This document shows, in pieces, positions 1-10,697 of a DNA stretch of 64,000 nucleotides. The translations under genes and the position numbers were made by a program. Position 1 is the stretch's first letter. Each line of letters begins with the position of its first letter. The notes under the pieces are model-generated. The model was given only the letters and a program-made list of their open reading frames with translations, ran no database searches and had not been told where the DNA came from. Origin of the DNA: Larimichthys crocea (taxonomy: Eukaryota; Chordata; Actinopteri; Sciaenidae); assembly GCF_000972845.2 (NCBI RefSeq), contig NC_040011.1:26764379-26828378 (forward strand), given 5' to 3'.

Positions 1-690
1 CTAAACTGTTGACAGGTAAATAAATCCTCCGCGGCATGTGGATCACGTATCGTATGCCTGACTCCAGCAGAAGGAGAGTTTATGAAATATATGGTGATTG
101 AGGACAATATTAGAAGCCAGTCTGTCCTCTGTTTTTACTCGGTACACTTCATCTGCATTTCCTCCAGAACATTCACTAAAGGAAATCAATGAGGGGAAAT
201 TGTGTTTTTACTGGATTCAGCCCGTCGTGATTCTTATTAAAAGTATCTCTGGTATTTGTGTAATTTGGTGTAGCAAAACTTCATATTTTTAGAGCTGTGT
301 GAGGATGCCTGATTTGCACAGTGAGTTGGCTTTCAATCAGGGCTGCAGCTAAAGATTAATTTCACAAATATCAAATATCTTATTTATTGAATAGTTTGAT
401 CCAGAAATGTGTGAATAGTTGTTATCATAAGTTCCCAGAACCCAAAGTGACATCTTCAAACCCAAAGATATGTCACTCATCTTTAAACATGAAGTTATTC
501 TCCATTTTTGTCGCTTGAAAGCAAAACAAGTGATAATTATTCTGTAGGATTCATATTTAATAAACTGCCTGTACCAGTGTGTAATTGAAGAACTGCTTCT
601 GAGCCTTTAATCTTAAGTTTTGTGTCAGAGAGGCCGCCCTCTCTTTGGCTCTTTGATCCCGGAGCTGACTCGCCCTGCTGTCTTCTTCAG
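1..690. other. Intronic or upstream sequence of the tetraspanin gene, with no exon seen
   Basis: This stretch precedes the first tetraspanin exon in the window and is probably the end of its intron 1. I find no coding exon here: the first about 27 residues of the protein (cytoplasmic N-terminus and the start of transmembrane segment 1) are not encoded. From about 338 it carries a degraded dispersed repeat, annotated separately. The acceptor for the first visible exon is the pyrimidine-rich stretch ending in AG at 689-690. Confidence 0.5.
338..545 (+). mobile_element. Degraded hAT-like MITE fragment beginning CAGGGCTGCAGCTAA
   Basis: The left end CAGGGCTGCAGCTAAAGATTA resembles, from memory, the terminal inverted repeat of a very common teleost non-autonomous DNA transposon whose ends read CAGGGCTGCAACTAACGATTA. 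The interior (TTCCCAGAACCCAAAGTGAC and a CAAAGATAT stretch) fits the same family. The right terminal repeat is not recognisable, so the copy is truncated or badly decayed and its right boundary is approximate. Related fragments lie at about 31,965-32,075 and, inverted, at about 47,440-47,554. Confidence 0.5.
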
Positions 691-3600
691 TTCACAGGCG
701 TGATCCTGCTGGCCGTCGGAGTGTGGGGGAAGGTGAGCCTGGAGGCCTATTTGTCCCTGGCTTCTGAGGAGAGCACCAATGCACCATATGTCCTCATCGG
801 GACCGGAGCCACCATCGTTATTTTCGGACTGTTCGGCTGTTTCGCTACGTGCCGCGGCAGCCCATGGATGCTCAAACTGGTCGGTATAGATGCAGTGAGC
901 TTCCTGAAATATTCCCTTCTGATGTGCCCATGTTTAACACAATATTTGTTTGCTTCCTTCAGTATGCCATGTTTTTGACCTTGGTGTTCCTGGCTGAGCT
1001 TGTGGCTGGCGTGTCAGGCTTTATCTTCAGACATGAGGTGACTTACTGGTCCAAAACATTAAAAACATTTTTTTTAATTGAATCACATCAGCTCACTGAA
1101 ACACACAATCTGCTTTGTTTTGTATTCCCCAGATCAAGGCCAAGTTAGGGAGTGCCTATAAAAATGCAGTGAAGAACTACAATGCCAATGACACCAGCAG
1201 CTCTGCAGTTGACACCATCCAGAGGACTGTGAGTGGGCAGTTTTCCATTACGCTAACCTTATCTGACATTGTTGTGCAAACCAGAGAACTCCTGTTTATA
1301 TAAGAAGGTTTTAAAAGGGGAACTAAACACTACGAGAGCAGAGAGGCGCTGCCGCCTCCTACTCTCGCCATCGCAGGTGTTTTCCCAGTAGGCCGATCGA
1401 TCATGTGTGGTGACGTCACTCATTGTATTATGATGAAGAAACCGGTATCTGCCTGTTTTTTTGTCCATTATTAAAAACACTTTTCAAGAACTTTGTTACA
1501 CAACTGTGTCTCCATATAGCTGCAATGCTGCGGGGTGAATAATTACACCGACTGGAGCAGCACGCGTTACTTTCACGAGAACGGCATCCCTGGCAGCTGC
1601 TGTAAAGCCAACATCAAATGTTCGCCAGAGACCCTGAAAGACATCGACAAGGCTGCGAGCGAGGTGTACACCAAGGTGAGTTCACCACCGTTAACGGTTA
1701 TGTCAGTCAGTTACTTGCATAGATTTAAATCAGAGTTTTGTTTCAGGAACCAGCAGGGTAATCAACTGTGTCAAAAATAAATCTTTCTTTTTCTGCTGTG
1801 TAGGGCTGCTTCACACATGTGACTAATATGATGGAGTCCAACCTGGGAATCATTGCAGGGATCTCTTTTGGGATTGCTTTCTTCCAGGTACATTGCATGT
1901 TGTTCTTTTAGATGTGAACTGGACTGCACTATACTTCTTCATCTCTTCCTATGTTCTAAGTTTTCACGCTGTACACAAAAGCACATAGATTTAGATTTTC
2001 TGCTCAAACTCAACTTGTATGTGAAAGTTCGGAGCAGCTGACTGGCTGGTTTCTTAAAAATACTGGAAGAGAGAGTTCTTGCGTGCTGTTTGATACATAC
2101 ATCCATATTTACTTTCTGGCATTCTTCTGCTTTTGCTGCCACATTGCCAGTGTTACTTCTCCGTTTTTCTTCCTTATTGGCACTTATAAAACATTACTCC
2201 ACAGCACTACTAGTTGTCAGAGACTCCACAGGGTAACTTTAACTGAACTAGTGCACTGTATTTGCACTGCACCACAGTACTGCTTCTGCCGAGACAGAGA
2301 CAAGTCGTGACAAAGTTTATTTTCTCCTAATCGTTTATCTGAAAAAGTTTAATGTCAGTACTTTCAGAGATATGTGGCTTGTGAAAACGGGACTAATATT
2401 TACTTCAGTGACTTCATATCGTTCATAATCTGTCACCGTGTTAACTTCTCCCATTAGAGTAAACAGACTCAGGATCTGCTGCTGGTCTCCTAAAGTGGCC
2501 AAACCCACGTGACACAAACGATAAAGCAAATGACTCCTCGCTGTGGTGTCTGTTTTCTAAACCATCACTGACTCAACAAACTCGTCACACTCACACACTC
2601 ACACTCACACACACACACACACACACACACACGGGTTAGCCATAAGCCCATCTGCCTTAAGGAGGAAGACTCACACAGCTGCAGTCAGGCTGTGGGTGTG
2701 TTGACAACATAGACGAAGGAATGCTCACATCCACTATTTAATCAAAAGTGCTACAACCAACCCCACTGTGAAAATACTGCACTACAGGAGAAAGTGCTGC
2801 TTTATTGTTTTTAATATCTTTAGGAGCCGCAGATGTGAATTAGCTATATAGCTGACTCTGGCTCAGCGGTTGTGTTGTGCATGGCGACTGTTAGATGATC
2901 TAATAAACTAAACTGCGTCCTTAACTTCACTATTAAATAAAGCGAAAGTACTCATCGTGCACTCAAGTGATCCCTATCAGTGTTCTACTGTTACATGATG
3001 TTTTTAGTTGAACATTACTGCTGCATTAATGTGTGCGCTGCATTTTACTGCTGTAGTTGTTTAAGGTTGTGCTCATTTTAACTGCTTTATATACAGTTTT
3101 TGCCACAATGCAACAATAAATTTGTATTTATCAGGAGCTAAAATGGTTTTACCCTAAAAATAAATTCATCCTAAGCCTGAATACATGGTGCCCCCCATGT
3201 AATAATCAACAAAAATCATAATTTACCGCTCATTATAGACTATAAAATGACATGTTGTTTATACAGTGCGTAGTGAACGAGAGAGTGCTTTTCACAGCCT
3301 GGATACAATGTGAAAACAAACGTGACCACACTAACATGGCGACTATAATCAGCTGTTACATTGTAAAAGTACAACAGGTCAGAGTTGAATCTGATAATAT
3401 AACCTTGTTTTCCTTTTGAGGAAAAAGGTTTAGATAATATAGTTTATGTGTACAGTTATTATACAGCCTGTCTGACACCGCACTATGCACTCTTCTCCAC
3501 AGCTGTGTCTGACAGAGTAACAGTATCTGCAATTAATCTAACGAGAGCATGAACTGTACCATTAAATACTACATCAGGTTATAGAAAAACACACAACACT

Positions 3601-3719
3601 GTCATACAGGAAGAACAGAGATTAATATGTTCTTTTCTGTTTTGTCTCAGCTCATCGGGATCTTCCTGTCTTGCTGCTTGTCTCGATACATAACCAACAA
3701 CCAATATGAGATGGTCTAA
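691..3719 (+). CDS. tspan6: Tetraspanin, TSPAN6/TSPAN7 clade (probably tspan6), 5' partial
   Basis: Four-pass membrane scaffold of the tetraspanin superfamily. Coding exons at 691-879, 963-1037, 1133-1228, 1520-1675, 1804-1887 and 3651-3719 are all phase 0 with GT-AG introns. They encode 222 residues plus stop; with the missing exon 1 the protein would be about 249 aa, the family's usual length. Visible features: the end of TM1 with VILLAVGVWGK, TM2 with GLFGCFATCRG, TM3 with YAMFLTLVFLAELVAG, the EC2 hallmark CCG at the start of the fifth exon, GIPGSCC, a further EC2 Cys in GCF, TM4, and C-terminal ITNNQYEMV. The N-terminal half is closest to TSPAN7 (STNAPYVLIGTG). The C-terminal half (GCF, GISFG, QLIGIF, ITNNQYE) and the linked cstf2/nox1 favour TSPAN6, so the paralogue call is moderate while the family call is near certain. 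Confidence 0.85.
1411..1418. promoter_or_regulatory. Perfect CRE palindrome TGACGTCA inside a tetraspanin intron
   Basis: A full 8-bp CREB/ATF consensus lies in the intron between 1228 and 1520. The surrounding 1,310-1,490 segment is more GC- and CpG-rich than the rest of the intron and may itself be an old repeat insertion. Function is not shown. Confidence 0.3.
2586..2632. repeat. (CA)n microsatellite
   Basis: Interrupted then pure CA dinucleotide tract in the last intron of the tetraspanin gene. Confidence 0.95.
2930..3115 (+). repeat. Dispersed fish repeat fragment (AAAGTACTCAT / CATTTTACTGCTGTAG type)
   Basis: The segment contains AAAGTACTCATCGTGCA, GCATTAATGTGTGCGCTGCA and TTTTACTGCTGTAGTTG in the order I recall for a very abundant, unclassified percomorph repeat. 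A longer copy in the same orientation is at 15,841-16,520. No terminal repeats or target duplication are recognisable in this fragment. Confidence 0.5.
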
Positions 3720-4125
3720 CGGTGACATACCACAGGTGAGACTTTGACATATTGGGGAAGTGAACAGTGCACTGTTCCTTGTGTGGAGAGTACATCATGT
3801 TTACACAAACGAGTACCGATTCTCAGTAATTCAACGAGCCACTGTTTCAATACAAATGAGCACCTGACAAACCTGTCTTATTATGTTCTCTGGTCTGTCT
3901 TTCGCAGGTTACTGACGGGCAGCTCCTGATGCAGATCGAGTTGGAAGAATCTCCTGTGATTTTTATTATTGTGTTAGCTGATATTATTTTAGAGAGGGAA
4001 AAACACCCACTGCTACTTCTTTTATTCAGTCCCATCGATGACATACAAGCAGAAGGGAATCATGTTCAAAGGGACATTATCTGCAGAATAGTTTGACCAA
4101 AAATAAAATAAAAAGGGACCTGAAC
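3720..4125 (+). terminator. tspan6: Tetraspanin 3' UTR with a candidate UTR intron and poly(A) signal
   Basis: A strong donor (CACAG|GTGAGA) sits 16 bases after the stop, at 3735/3736. A matching acceptor (TTTCGCAG) ends at 3907, suggesting a 172-bp intron within the 3' UTR. AATAAA occurs at 4102-4107, followed by a second overlapping AATAAA-like stretch. The UTR intron is inferred from splice-site quality only. Confidence 0.5.
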
Positions 4126-5160
4126 TAAGAACATTCATCACTTCTGGAATTTAATGTCCACGAAGCGTAGATGCTCATTACATAGATGTTGTCACTTTCA
4201 TTTGAGCTAATTAACTCTACCATTTCTCGACATTTCCGTTTCTTGTGTCTTTGTATAATGCAGCTGCCTTATTTTGTAATTTTGCTAAAAATTAGTCTGT
4301 AGCTGAGCAGATGAAATCTAGATGATAAGCTGATAAATGTTCTCTGTAACACTAAGTGGATTTCTGTGCGTGAAAGTCTGAGAGTTGGAGAAGAGGTCAC
4401 CACCCTGAAATCAAGTATGCATGATTTATAGTCAGGACTTTATTATGTAGGCCAGTATTGTTGAAAGCCTGCAATGATGTGTGCCAATTACAGTCGCCCA
4501 GCCAACATCGATATCACAGTTTTCAGTGTTAAATTTCTTTTGTGGATGCATATGAAATACTTGAAAAAAAAATAAAGATGTAAGTATCTTTAACAGTGTG
4601 CATGTTGCTGTTTGCTTCTACGATCATCTGGGGAAAAAAAGAGGCAAGAAGATATTTTGTCTGACAGACATAACAGTTTTGGGGCCTTGTGAGGGATCCA
4701 CACAGAATATAAGATGTGAGAGGCGTTTTAGTTTTTTCCAATATGCAGAGCAACTTTTGAGTTTCACAGCATAATATTTAAGGATTTAACTGTTTTTATT
4801 TATTCGGTGCGGTGTGTTGGTACTGGTTGGTCTTGATTCATTTTGATTTTGAGATATGAACTAATAATAGTATGTACATGTTCATTCAGAAGGTGTTTAT
4901 GCTTTTAAGAAAGAACACGGTGTCCGTACACTGTCTGATCAGACTTTAAGACAAAGATTACACTAATCTAGAGCAGCATATGTGAGCCAGAGTTCACACA
5001 CAAATCTAGTCTGACTAAATATTGATGTATCAACAAATTGTCCAGCTTTAATTGTTATATTCTGAGAGACGGGACTAAAATTATAGGCTTTGAAAAGGAG
5101 ACTGAGAGCTCAAAGAGCTGATGTGTTTTATGATGCACACAAGTATGAACCAAAAAGTAA
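4126..5160. other. Intergenic sequence, nothing recognised
   Basis: AT-rich unique-looking sequence between the tetraspanin poly(A) site and a dispersed repeat. The short open frames here lack coding character and splice context. Confidence 0.5.
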
Positions 5161-5162
5161 GA

Positions 5163-5410
5163 TTCCACTTTTATTTATATAGCACCAAATCATAACAGAA
5201 GTTATCTCATGACACTTTCCATATCAGGGCAGGTCTAGACTGTACTTTTTATCATATTATTTACAGTGACTCCCCAATCCCCACCATGAGCAAACACTGA
5301 TGATGGCAAGCACAAACTTCCTCTAGGAGGCAGAAGCGAGCTCATTGTGGTGGACTGGTTGAGTTAAAGAGAGACAGGTGGGAGAGACAAAGCTGCAACT
5401 GTAATTATAA
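5163..5410 (+). repeat. Dispersed fish repeat fragment (TTTATATAGCACCAAATCA type)
   Basis: The order of blocks matches, from memory, a widespread teleost interspersed repeat: TTTATATAGCACCAAATCA, then CTCATGACACTTTCCATAT, GGTCTAGACTGTAC, CCATGAGCAAACAC, AACTTCCTCTAGGAGGCAGA and a GAGACAGG end. This copy is strongly diverged. Class assignment is not attempted. Confidence 0.6.
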
Positions 5411-6320
5411 TAGAAATATGACTAATAGTAGTAATCAGGATAATACTAAATACAGTGTGGTGGATGTCAAGCAGGACCATGTAAGGGAACTTGTGATTGA
5501 AGTGAATCACTGCCACTCATTTCTGCCAGGGGAATATTTATTCTTCACTAGATGTACTAAGATTCAGTCCAAATAAGGTTATTGTTCATCCAGCTATATG
5601 TGTGAGGATTCTGTTGAGTGTTGGATCCTGAATATTAAAAAAAATGCTTTACTCACTAAGTCACATTGTATGTCACTTCAGGTCACATACGGTGTAGACA
5701 GACAGTCCATGTCCGTCTGTTGAGTCTGAGGCAGAGCACAGTCTGTCTCTGTGTGACCTTGGTATCCTAGGAGACGGAGGCAGCGCAGTCAAATCATGAC
5801 CGCTACACCGACCAGTCATCTCAGGAGACATCGAGTTCAACTGTTCTTCCAAAAGAGACAGGCCATGTCCTTCTGCTTTTAGCAGTGGGACATGATTGGG
5901 TCACTCTGCAAATGACGCACTGTGTCACATTATATTTGGACTAAAGCAGGAAAAAGTGTTTTAGAGGCTTGGAAACCTTTTTCGTGTGATTTACTGTTTC
6001 AAGTGTACATCTACAAACTTAAAATATCAATTCAAATTGTGAAATAGTTTGTTTTCAGGGGAGTTTCAGAAGGTTTTAAAACAGGACCACCGGTCTGCTC
6101 ACCTTTACTGTGACTTGTCATTGCAGGGTAAACACAGGTGCAGGGTAATACCTACTTAGTCTTAAGTCTGCATTGGGTATATATGAGGCCCTACTTTTTT
6201 TTTTTTAAATGTTGTGCACACAAGATAAATAACTTGTTAACAGTAATTAACAATATTCATGAGTGGATGGAGTAAGAAATCCTGGTCCAGTATTGATTGT
6301 AAACTCTTGCTTAATGAAGC
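5411..6320. other. Intergenic sequence, nothing recognised
   Basis: No conserved coding exon, RNA gene or clear transposon terminus was found between the dispersed repeat and the hAT element. Confidence 0.45.
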
Positions 6321-6328
6321 CAAGCAGA

Positions 6329-7040
6329 CAGTGATGTGTTGGTCGCGAACGAGCCGGTTCAGAGAGCCAGCTCTTTTAAGTGAACGATAGGAGCCGGCTC
6401 CTGTCCGTCCACGAACCGTTCTTTTTCTTTTTTTTACTGTGTGCTGTGGGCATTGACTACAGGTGTCACATGCATGCTGTGACAGGAGACAAGAGGAGGG
6501 AGACACGTTGAAGGAGAGAGAGGAGTGAAGACGAGACAGGAGTGTGGTGCAAAGATATATTATTTTTTACAGTATACCAAAAACATTTTGGTTTTATTTG
6601 TCAAGATGTCAGTGGTGGGCATTAATAAAGCACATTTACTTGAGTGTTGTTATTTAATTTATATATTTTTTCTCAGTACTTTGTGTGTGTGTTTATATAA
6701 ATATAAAAAAATAAAATGTCTATAGCTGTCCTTTTTTAAAATTTCTATGCTTAGGTTTTTATAGGCGTTTCTATCTGCTTTGCTTTGTGTAGCAGAGTGG
6801 TTCTTCAAGCAAGTTAGTGCATTCATGGGGTGGTTTCAGGGAGTTACAATGGATTGTAAATGCAATGCAAAGTGATATATGTGTTCGGATACAAATCACA
6901 AGTCAAAACAGTGCAAAATTTGCCTGAATTATATAAGTGGTCAAATGAAGAGCCGTTTGGGAGCCGAAAGAGCCGGCTCTTCTTGGTGAGCTGAGCCAAA
7001 TGATCCGGTTCACTAAAAAGAGCCGGAATTCCCATCACTA
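6329..7040. mobile_element. Non-autonomous hAT-type transposon with 8-bp target site duplication
   Basis: The left end begins CAGTGATG and the right end is CATCACTA, giving an inverted terminal octamer with one mismatch. The flanks are CAAGCAGA (6321-6328) and CAGGCAGA (7041-7048), an 8-bp duplication matching at 7 of 8 positions, which is the size hAT transposases make. Both subterminal regions are full of AGAGCCGG/CCGGCTCT-type motifs in opposite orientations, as in known fish hAT families. The 712-bp length and absence of a transposase frame make it non-autonomous. It lies about 800 bp upstream of the mid1ip1 start site. Confidence 0.85.
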
Positions 7041-7215
7041 CAGGCAGAAGAAGCGAAGTGACAACGTGCAAATGGCTAAATATGCATCCGTGTGTCACAC
7101 ACGTCGCAGTTTACAACAACCAATGACATCAGCGTACAGGTGAGGCGCCGTTAATTAACTGCATTTGACGCACCTGTGATGCACCTGCCGCGAGGGTCCA
7201 AATGTGTGCTGCGCT

Positions 7216-7221
7216 CACGTG
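7216..7221. promoter_or_regulatory. mid1ip1: E-box CACGTG upstream of mid1ip1
   Basis: A CACGTG core sits inside a longer near-palindrome (GCGCTCACGTGCGC) about 640 bp upstream of the inferred start site. Spot14/MIG12 family genes are known targets of ChREBP, which uses paired E-boxes. Only one box is evident here, so ChREBP control is speculative. Confidence 0.3.
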
Positions 7222-7693
7222 CGCAGGTAAACCTCAGTGTGTGTGTGTCTCATGTTGAAGTGGAGCATTTTCACACGGTAAGATCTCCTTCAGTGGACCT
7301 GATCATACGTGTACTGTGTATTGTCCAACAGTGAATGGTGGCAGGTGGTGATGTGTCTGTTCAGATTTTAACCAGCAGGTGTCAGTGTTGTGTAACATAA
7401 TACACCAAAGGTCGCTGTCTCCACTCGGAGGAGGAAACAAGCTCTACTTTTTTTTATTTTTTCACTGTTTTTAGACTATAAATCTTGGATTTGTTTTTTT
7501 ATTATTATAACCGGAAAAGTTCAAAACATGATGCGCAAAGTCTGCAGCCGCCTGCAGCTGTGCGCAGCCTTGCATCAGCGTTGCCTTGAGGCTACAAACG
7601 GTCTGGAAAAAGATGAGGAGTAAATAGGGTGCAGCTAATTGCTGACAAACCCTTGACAAATACATTTGACTGGCAGCTGTGATCGCATGTCCT

Positions 7694-7860
7694 ATTGGTC
7701 CGTTTTGGATCAGATGCTCTCAGAGTCCGCCTACAGCTTCTGTGATGTCCAATTGACGCGGTAGAAAAATACAAGAAGGGCGGACTTAGTTTTTTCCGTC
7801 CACCCTAAACCGGCTTATGTGATATAAAAGCCCTATTTGAGCCGATCGTCAGTTGGGGGA
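7694..7860 (+). promoter_or_regulatory. mid1ip1: mid1ip1 core promoter: two CCAAT boxes and a TATA box
   Basis: An inverted CCAAT box (ATTGG, 7694-7698), a forward CCAAT box (7749-7753) and TATAAAAG (7823-7830) are spaced as in a focused vertebrate promoter. The start site would fall near 7,850-7,860 and precedes a plausible noncoding first exon. Paired CCAAT boxes suggest NF-Y input, which commonly cooperates with SREBP in lipogenic genes; that link is inference. Confidence 0.6.
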
Positions 7861-7968
7861 AATCTTACTTTTCTTCCCGGTGGGTGATGTGCAGCTCCTG
7901 AGAACACTTGGTTTTTAATCCAACCGGCACGCCAAGAAAGCTTTTCCTCAGGTTACCTCGTGGTTCAG
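7852..7968 (+). other. mid1ip1: Probable noncoding first exon of mid1ip1
   Basis: The exon is bounded by the inferred start site below the TATA box and a good donor (GGTTCAG|GTCAGT) at 7968/7969. The matching acceptor (CCTCTTTCAG) ends at 8279, giving a 311-bp intron within the 5' UTR. A 5' UTR intron with an intronless coding region is the usual structure of this gene family. Confidence 0.5.
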
Positions 7969-8375
7969 GTCAGTCTACATCCTATTTCTTATAAATGAAG
8001 AGGCCTCTGGAGAGATCAGTGTCCGCTTTTTAACATCAGGAAGTCAGCGTCATGTTGGTGTAATTTGGGGAAATGCAATGCGGCAAAATGAAGGAAGTAG
8101 TCCAAATGTACTGCGAGGGGGATTTCTGGTGTTAGTCATCTGCAGAGGAGAAACAAGCTGCCTGTGTTTCATCACATTCCCTGCAGACTATCTGTAATCC
8201 TCTGTGTGTGTGTTGGGCCTGCATTTGTCTCTTTTGTTTGCACCCTTCCTGCATCCTCATGTTTGTCTTCCTCTTTCAGATCAGCCACCATCGAACCACC
8301 AAGCAGCTCTGCCTTAACAACCCCACCTACCAGCACTCTACACTGTAACAAAGCCACGACCTAAAGCTCGACAAA

Positions 8376-8870
8376 ATGATGCAGATCAGCAGCGACTCGG
8401 CCAGCAACAAGCACTCCCTCATCAACGTCATGCACCGCTTCATAGCAGCCGCCAACAACATGGACGAGACCATCATGGTGCCCAGCCTGCTGAGAGATGT
8501 GCCGCTAGAGGAGCAGGCGGCCAGCGAGGTGGAGCCAAACAACAATAACCATGAACCGCCGTGTCCCAACAAGCAGAGGGACATGTACGAGCACTACCTG
8601 CTCCTGAAGTCCATAAAGAACGACATGGAGTGGGGCCTGCTGAAGAGGGAGATGAGCAGCGGAGCCAGCTTCCTGGAGATGGCTGTGAAGCAGGAGGAGC
8701 AGCAGCCCGTCACCGGGGACCTGCTCCTGGATGACAACTCTGACCTGGAGCATCAGTTTCATTATCACCTTAGAGGACTGTTCGGAGTTCTGTCCAAGCT
8801 CACGCTGCAAGCCGACCACCTCACCAACAGGTACAAGAGGGAAATCGGAGGCGGAAACTTCATGAGATAG
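8376..8870 (+). CDS. mid1ip1: MID1-interacting protein 1 (MIG12/Spot14 family)
   Basis: A 164-aa single-exon coding region. The start is the first of two adjacent ATGs (MMQIS), as in the family. Conserved blocks are KHSLINVMHRFIAAANNMD (about residues 12-30), IMVPSLLRDVPL (33-44), DMYEHYLLLKSIKNDMEWGL (about 71-90) and HYHLRGLFGVLSKLTLQA (about 129-146) followed by LTNRYKREIG. The acidic, variable middle is normal for the family. In mammals MID1IP1 binds the ubiquitin ligase MID1 on microtubules and promotes polymerisation of acetyl-CoA carboxylase. Zebrafish paralogues act in early embryos (the maternal-effect gene mid1ip1l). Teleosts carry several paralogues (mid1ip1a, mid1ip1b, mid1ip1l) and I cannot say which this is. 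No frameshift or missing conserved block is seen. Confidence 0.93.
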   Translation: MMQISSDSASNKHSLINVMHRFIAAANNMDETIMVPSLLRDVPLEEQAASEVEPNNNNHEPPCPNKQRDMYEHYLLLKSIKNDMEWGLLKREMSSGASFLEMAVKQEEQQPVTGDLLLDDNSDLEHQFHYHLRGLFGVLSKLTLQADHLTNRYKREIGGGNFMR

Positions 8871-9690
8871 AAGTCAGTTATTCTCCTTTCCTTTCCTGCA
8901 CTCCCGCCCTCCCCCCGGACTGCTTGACTTGCACAATGGGATGTGTTGAGAAGGGGCTCCCATCTCTTCCTAATAGATCTCAATGGACAGTGAACTGACC
9001 AGGGTAACCACTCTGACTTCTGTCACTCCTTCTGTAGCGACACTCCCTCCAAACATACCTGAAACCGGTGATGCCTGCACGTTCCCCCCCTCTCGCCTGT
9101 TTTCAGTGCAGAGGTTGGCACTTTGTGCTTGGTGGAGGTTTATTGAATCCATGCCCAAGTCCAGATGAAGCACAGCTCTGGTTTATGCAGGCACTTTCCC
9201 TCTTCTCTTTATTTTTGTCCTTTTTCATTTTCAAGTTTTGAACATGAAATTGTCACCAGATTGTGAATAAAAGGTTTCTGACTGTAGGAGAAATTGAATG
9301 CTGGTTATTCTGTCCCTCCTGTAAAAACATGATTTTAATGCTGAGCTGAAGGGCTCTTACCTGCAGAGGTTTTAAATCTTTCCACTTGGTATTACTGTAA
9401 CATGGCGTGCCTGACTTTTTGTATGCCCTCATGCCCTGTTCAGTTACCTTCCCACTGTCTGACTGCTTAAATGGTTCATCAAGATGTTCACGATGAAACA
9501 ATTCGTTTGTCCTTGGATATTTCAAAACCAATTTTATATTGAAGCAGAAATGTAAAACTCAATTAAATAATTGGAAACTAACGTTTGCTTCCTTTCATCT
9601 GTTACTGCTTACAGGAAGGGTGTTAGAGGTGTTAATGCCTCTTCTTCCTGTTCACAATAAAAAGGGTTTTTATCTAGTTCATGCAAGCGG
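8871..9690 (+). terminator. mid1ip1: mid1ip1 3' UTR with two candidate poly(A) signals
   Basis: AATAAA occurs at 9266-9271 (about 400 bases after the stop) and again at 9656-9661. Either could end the transcript; use of both would give short and long 3' UTR forms. Confidence 0.55.
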
Positions 9691-10660
9691 TTTAAGGTGC
9701 TTAAGGCTGGGCCGGATATACAACAGGGAATTTTGACATGCAGAAACATGCAAACAGTTACTTTACTCACTTCTCTTTTTATGTAGTTTAACAGATTTGT
9801 CTAATGTTAGTGTTGAAGGGTTTTTAAAAGAGCTTTCCTGAGGATTTATTTAAATTAGATGGGAGGGGGGAAAGGGGGTCATGCTCATGCAAAATTAGTT
9901 AACCCCACACTTTGAAATCATTGCTGTTTAATGCAAATAGATGTGCTCATAAGCAAATTGCCTGCAAGGTTTTAGTAGCGCTTTTAAAGGAATATCCCGC
10001 AGCTTGTTCACCCTTTAGGGTTTAGTAAAGCTGTTTGTTTCTTTACACTTAATGTAGCTGCAGTTTAGCACCAATATTTACATCATTTTAATGAATACCT
10101 GTGTATTTACTGCAATGTAATCATCAGTGAAGAAAACGGCAACGGTTATCTCTCACAGATCAGCTTGTTTTTTAAAGAAGTGCCTGTACCCACACATGTT
10201 ACATTTCAGGATGTAACCCACCCCGTCTGCCCACAAGCTGTGTTTATGGTTATTTCCCATGTCCAATGTCATTTTGCTGACATCTACACAGTTCGACTAA
10301 TCAGCTCAGACGGTGGGAATAATATCTCAGAGGGCTGTAAAAGCTGTCAAGTTCATTGACCCTTCAGAAGTGGTAGGTCTTTATTTAGGTGAGACAATAA
10401 ACTTGATAACAAATAAATCACACTCTGTGGCGCAAAGAACATGATCTTAAAAATCTTTTGTGGAGATTTGGAGAATATGAATCACATTTCTGCAGCTTTG
10501 TCACACTGAACATGGCAGCAGTGTATAAATGAAACATTAAAATGATATGTTGTTCAAACTGGTTGCCCTCAACACACTGCCACATCTATCCGTCGGAGTG
10601 AAACCCTCCCCTTAGCAACAGCTCCACCATGAGCAGCCAATCCGGTGGAAACATTTTTTT

Positions 10661-10663
<3 letters not shown>

Positions 10664-10694
<31 letters not shown>
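10664..10694. repeat. (CT)n microsatellite
   Basis: Pure CT dinucleotide tract of about 31 bp. Confidence 0.95.

Positions 10695-10697
<3 letters not shown>

Noticed and set aside
6525..6725. 66-codon frame inside the hAT element
   Set aside because: It is AT-rich with no transposase motifs and lies within a non-autonomous element.
8327..8819. Minus-strand frames opposite mid1ip1
   Set aside because: They mirror a strongly conserved plus-strand coding region and are Leu/Val-rich as expected for antisense frames.
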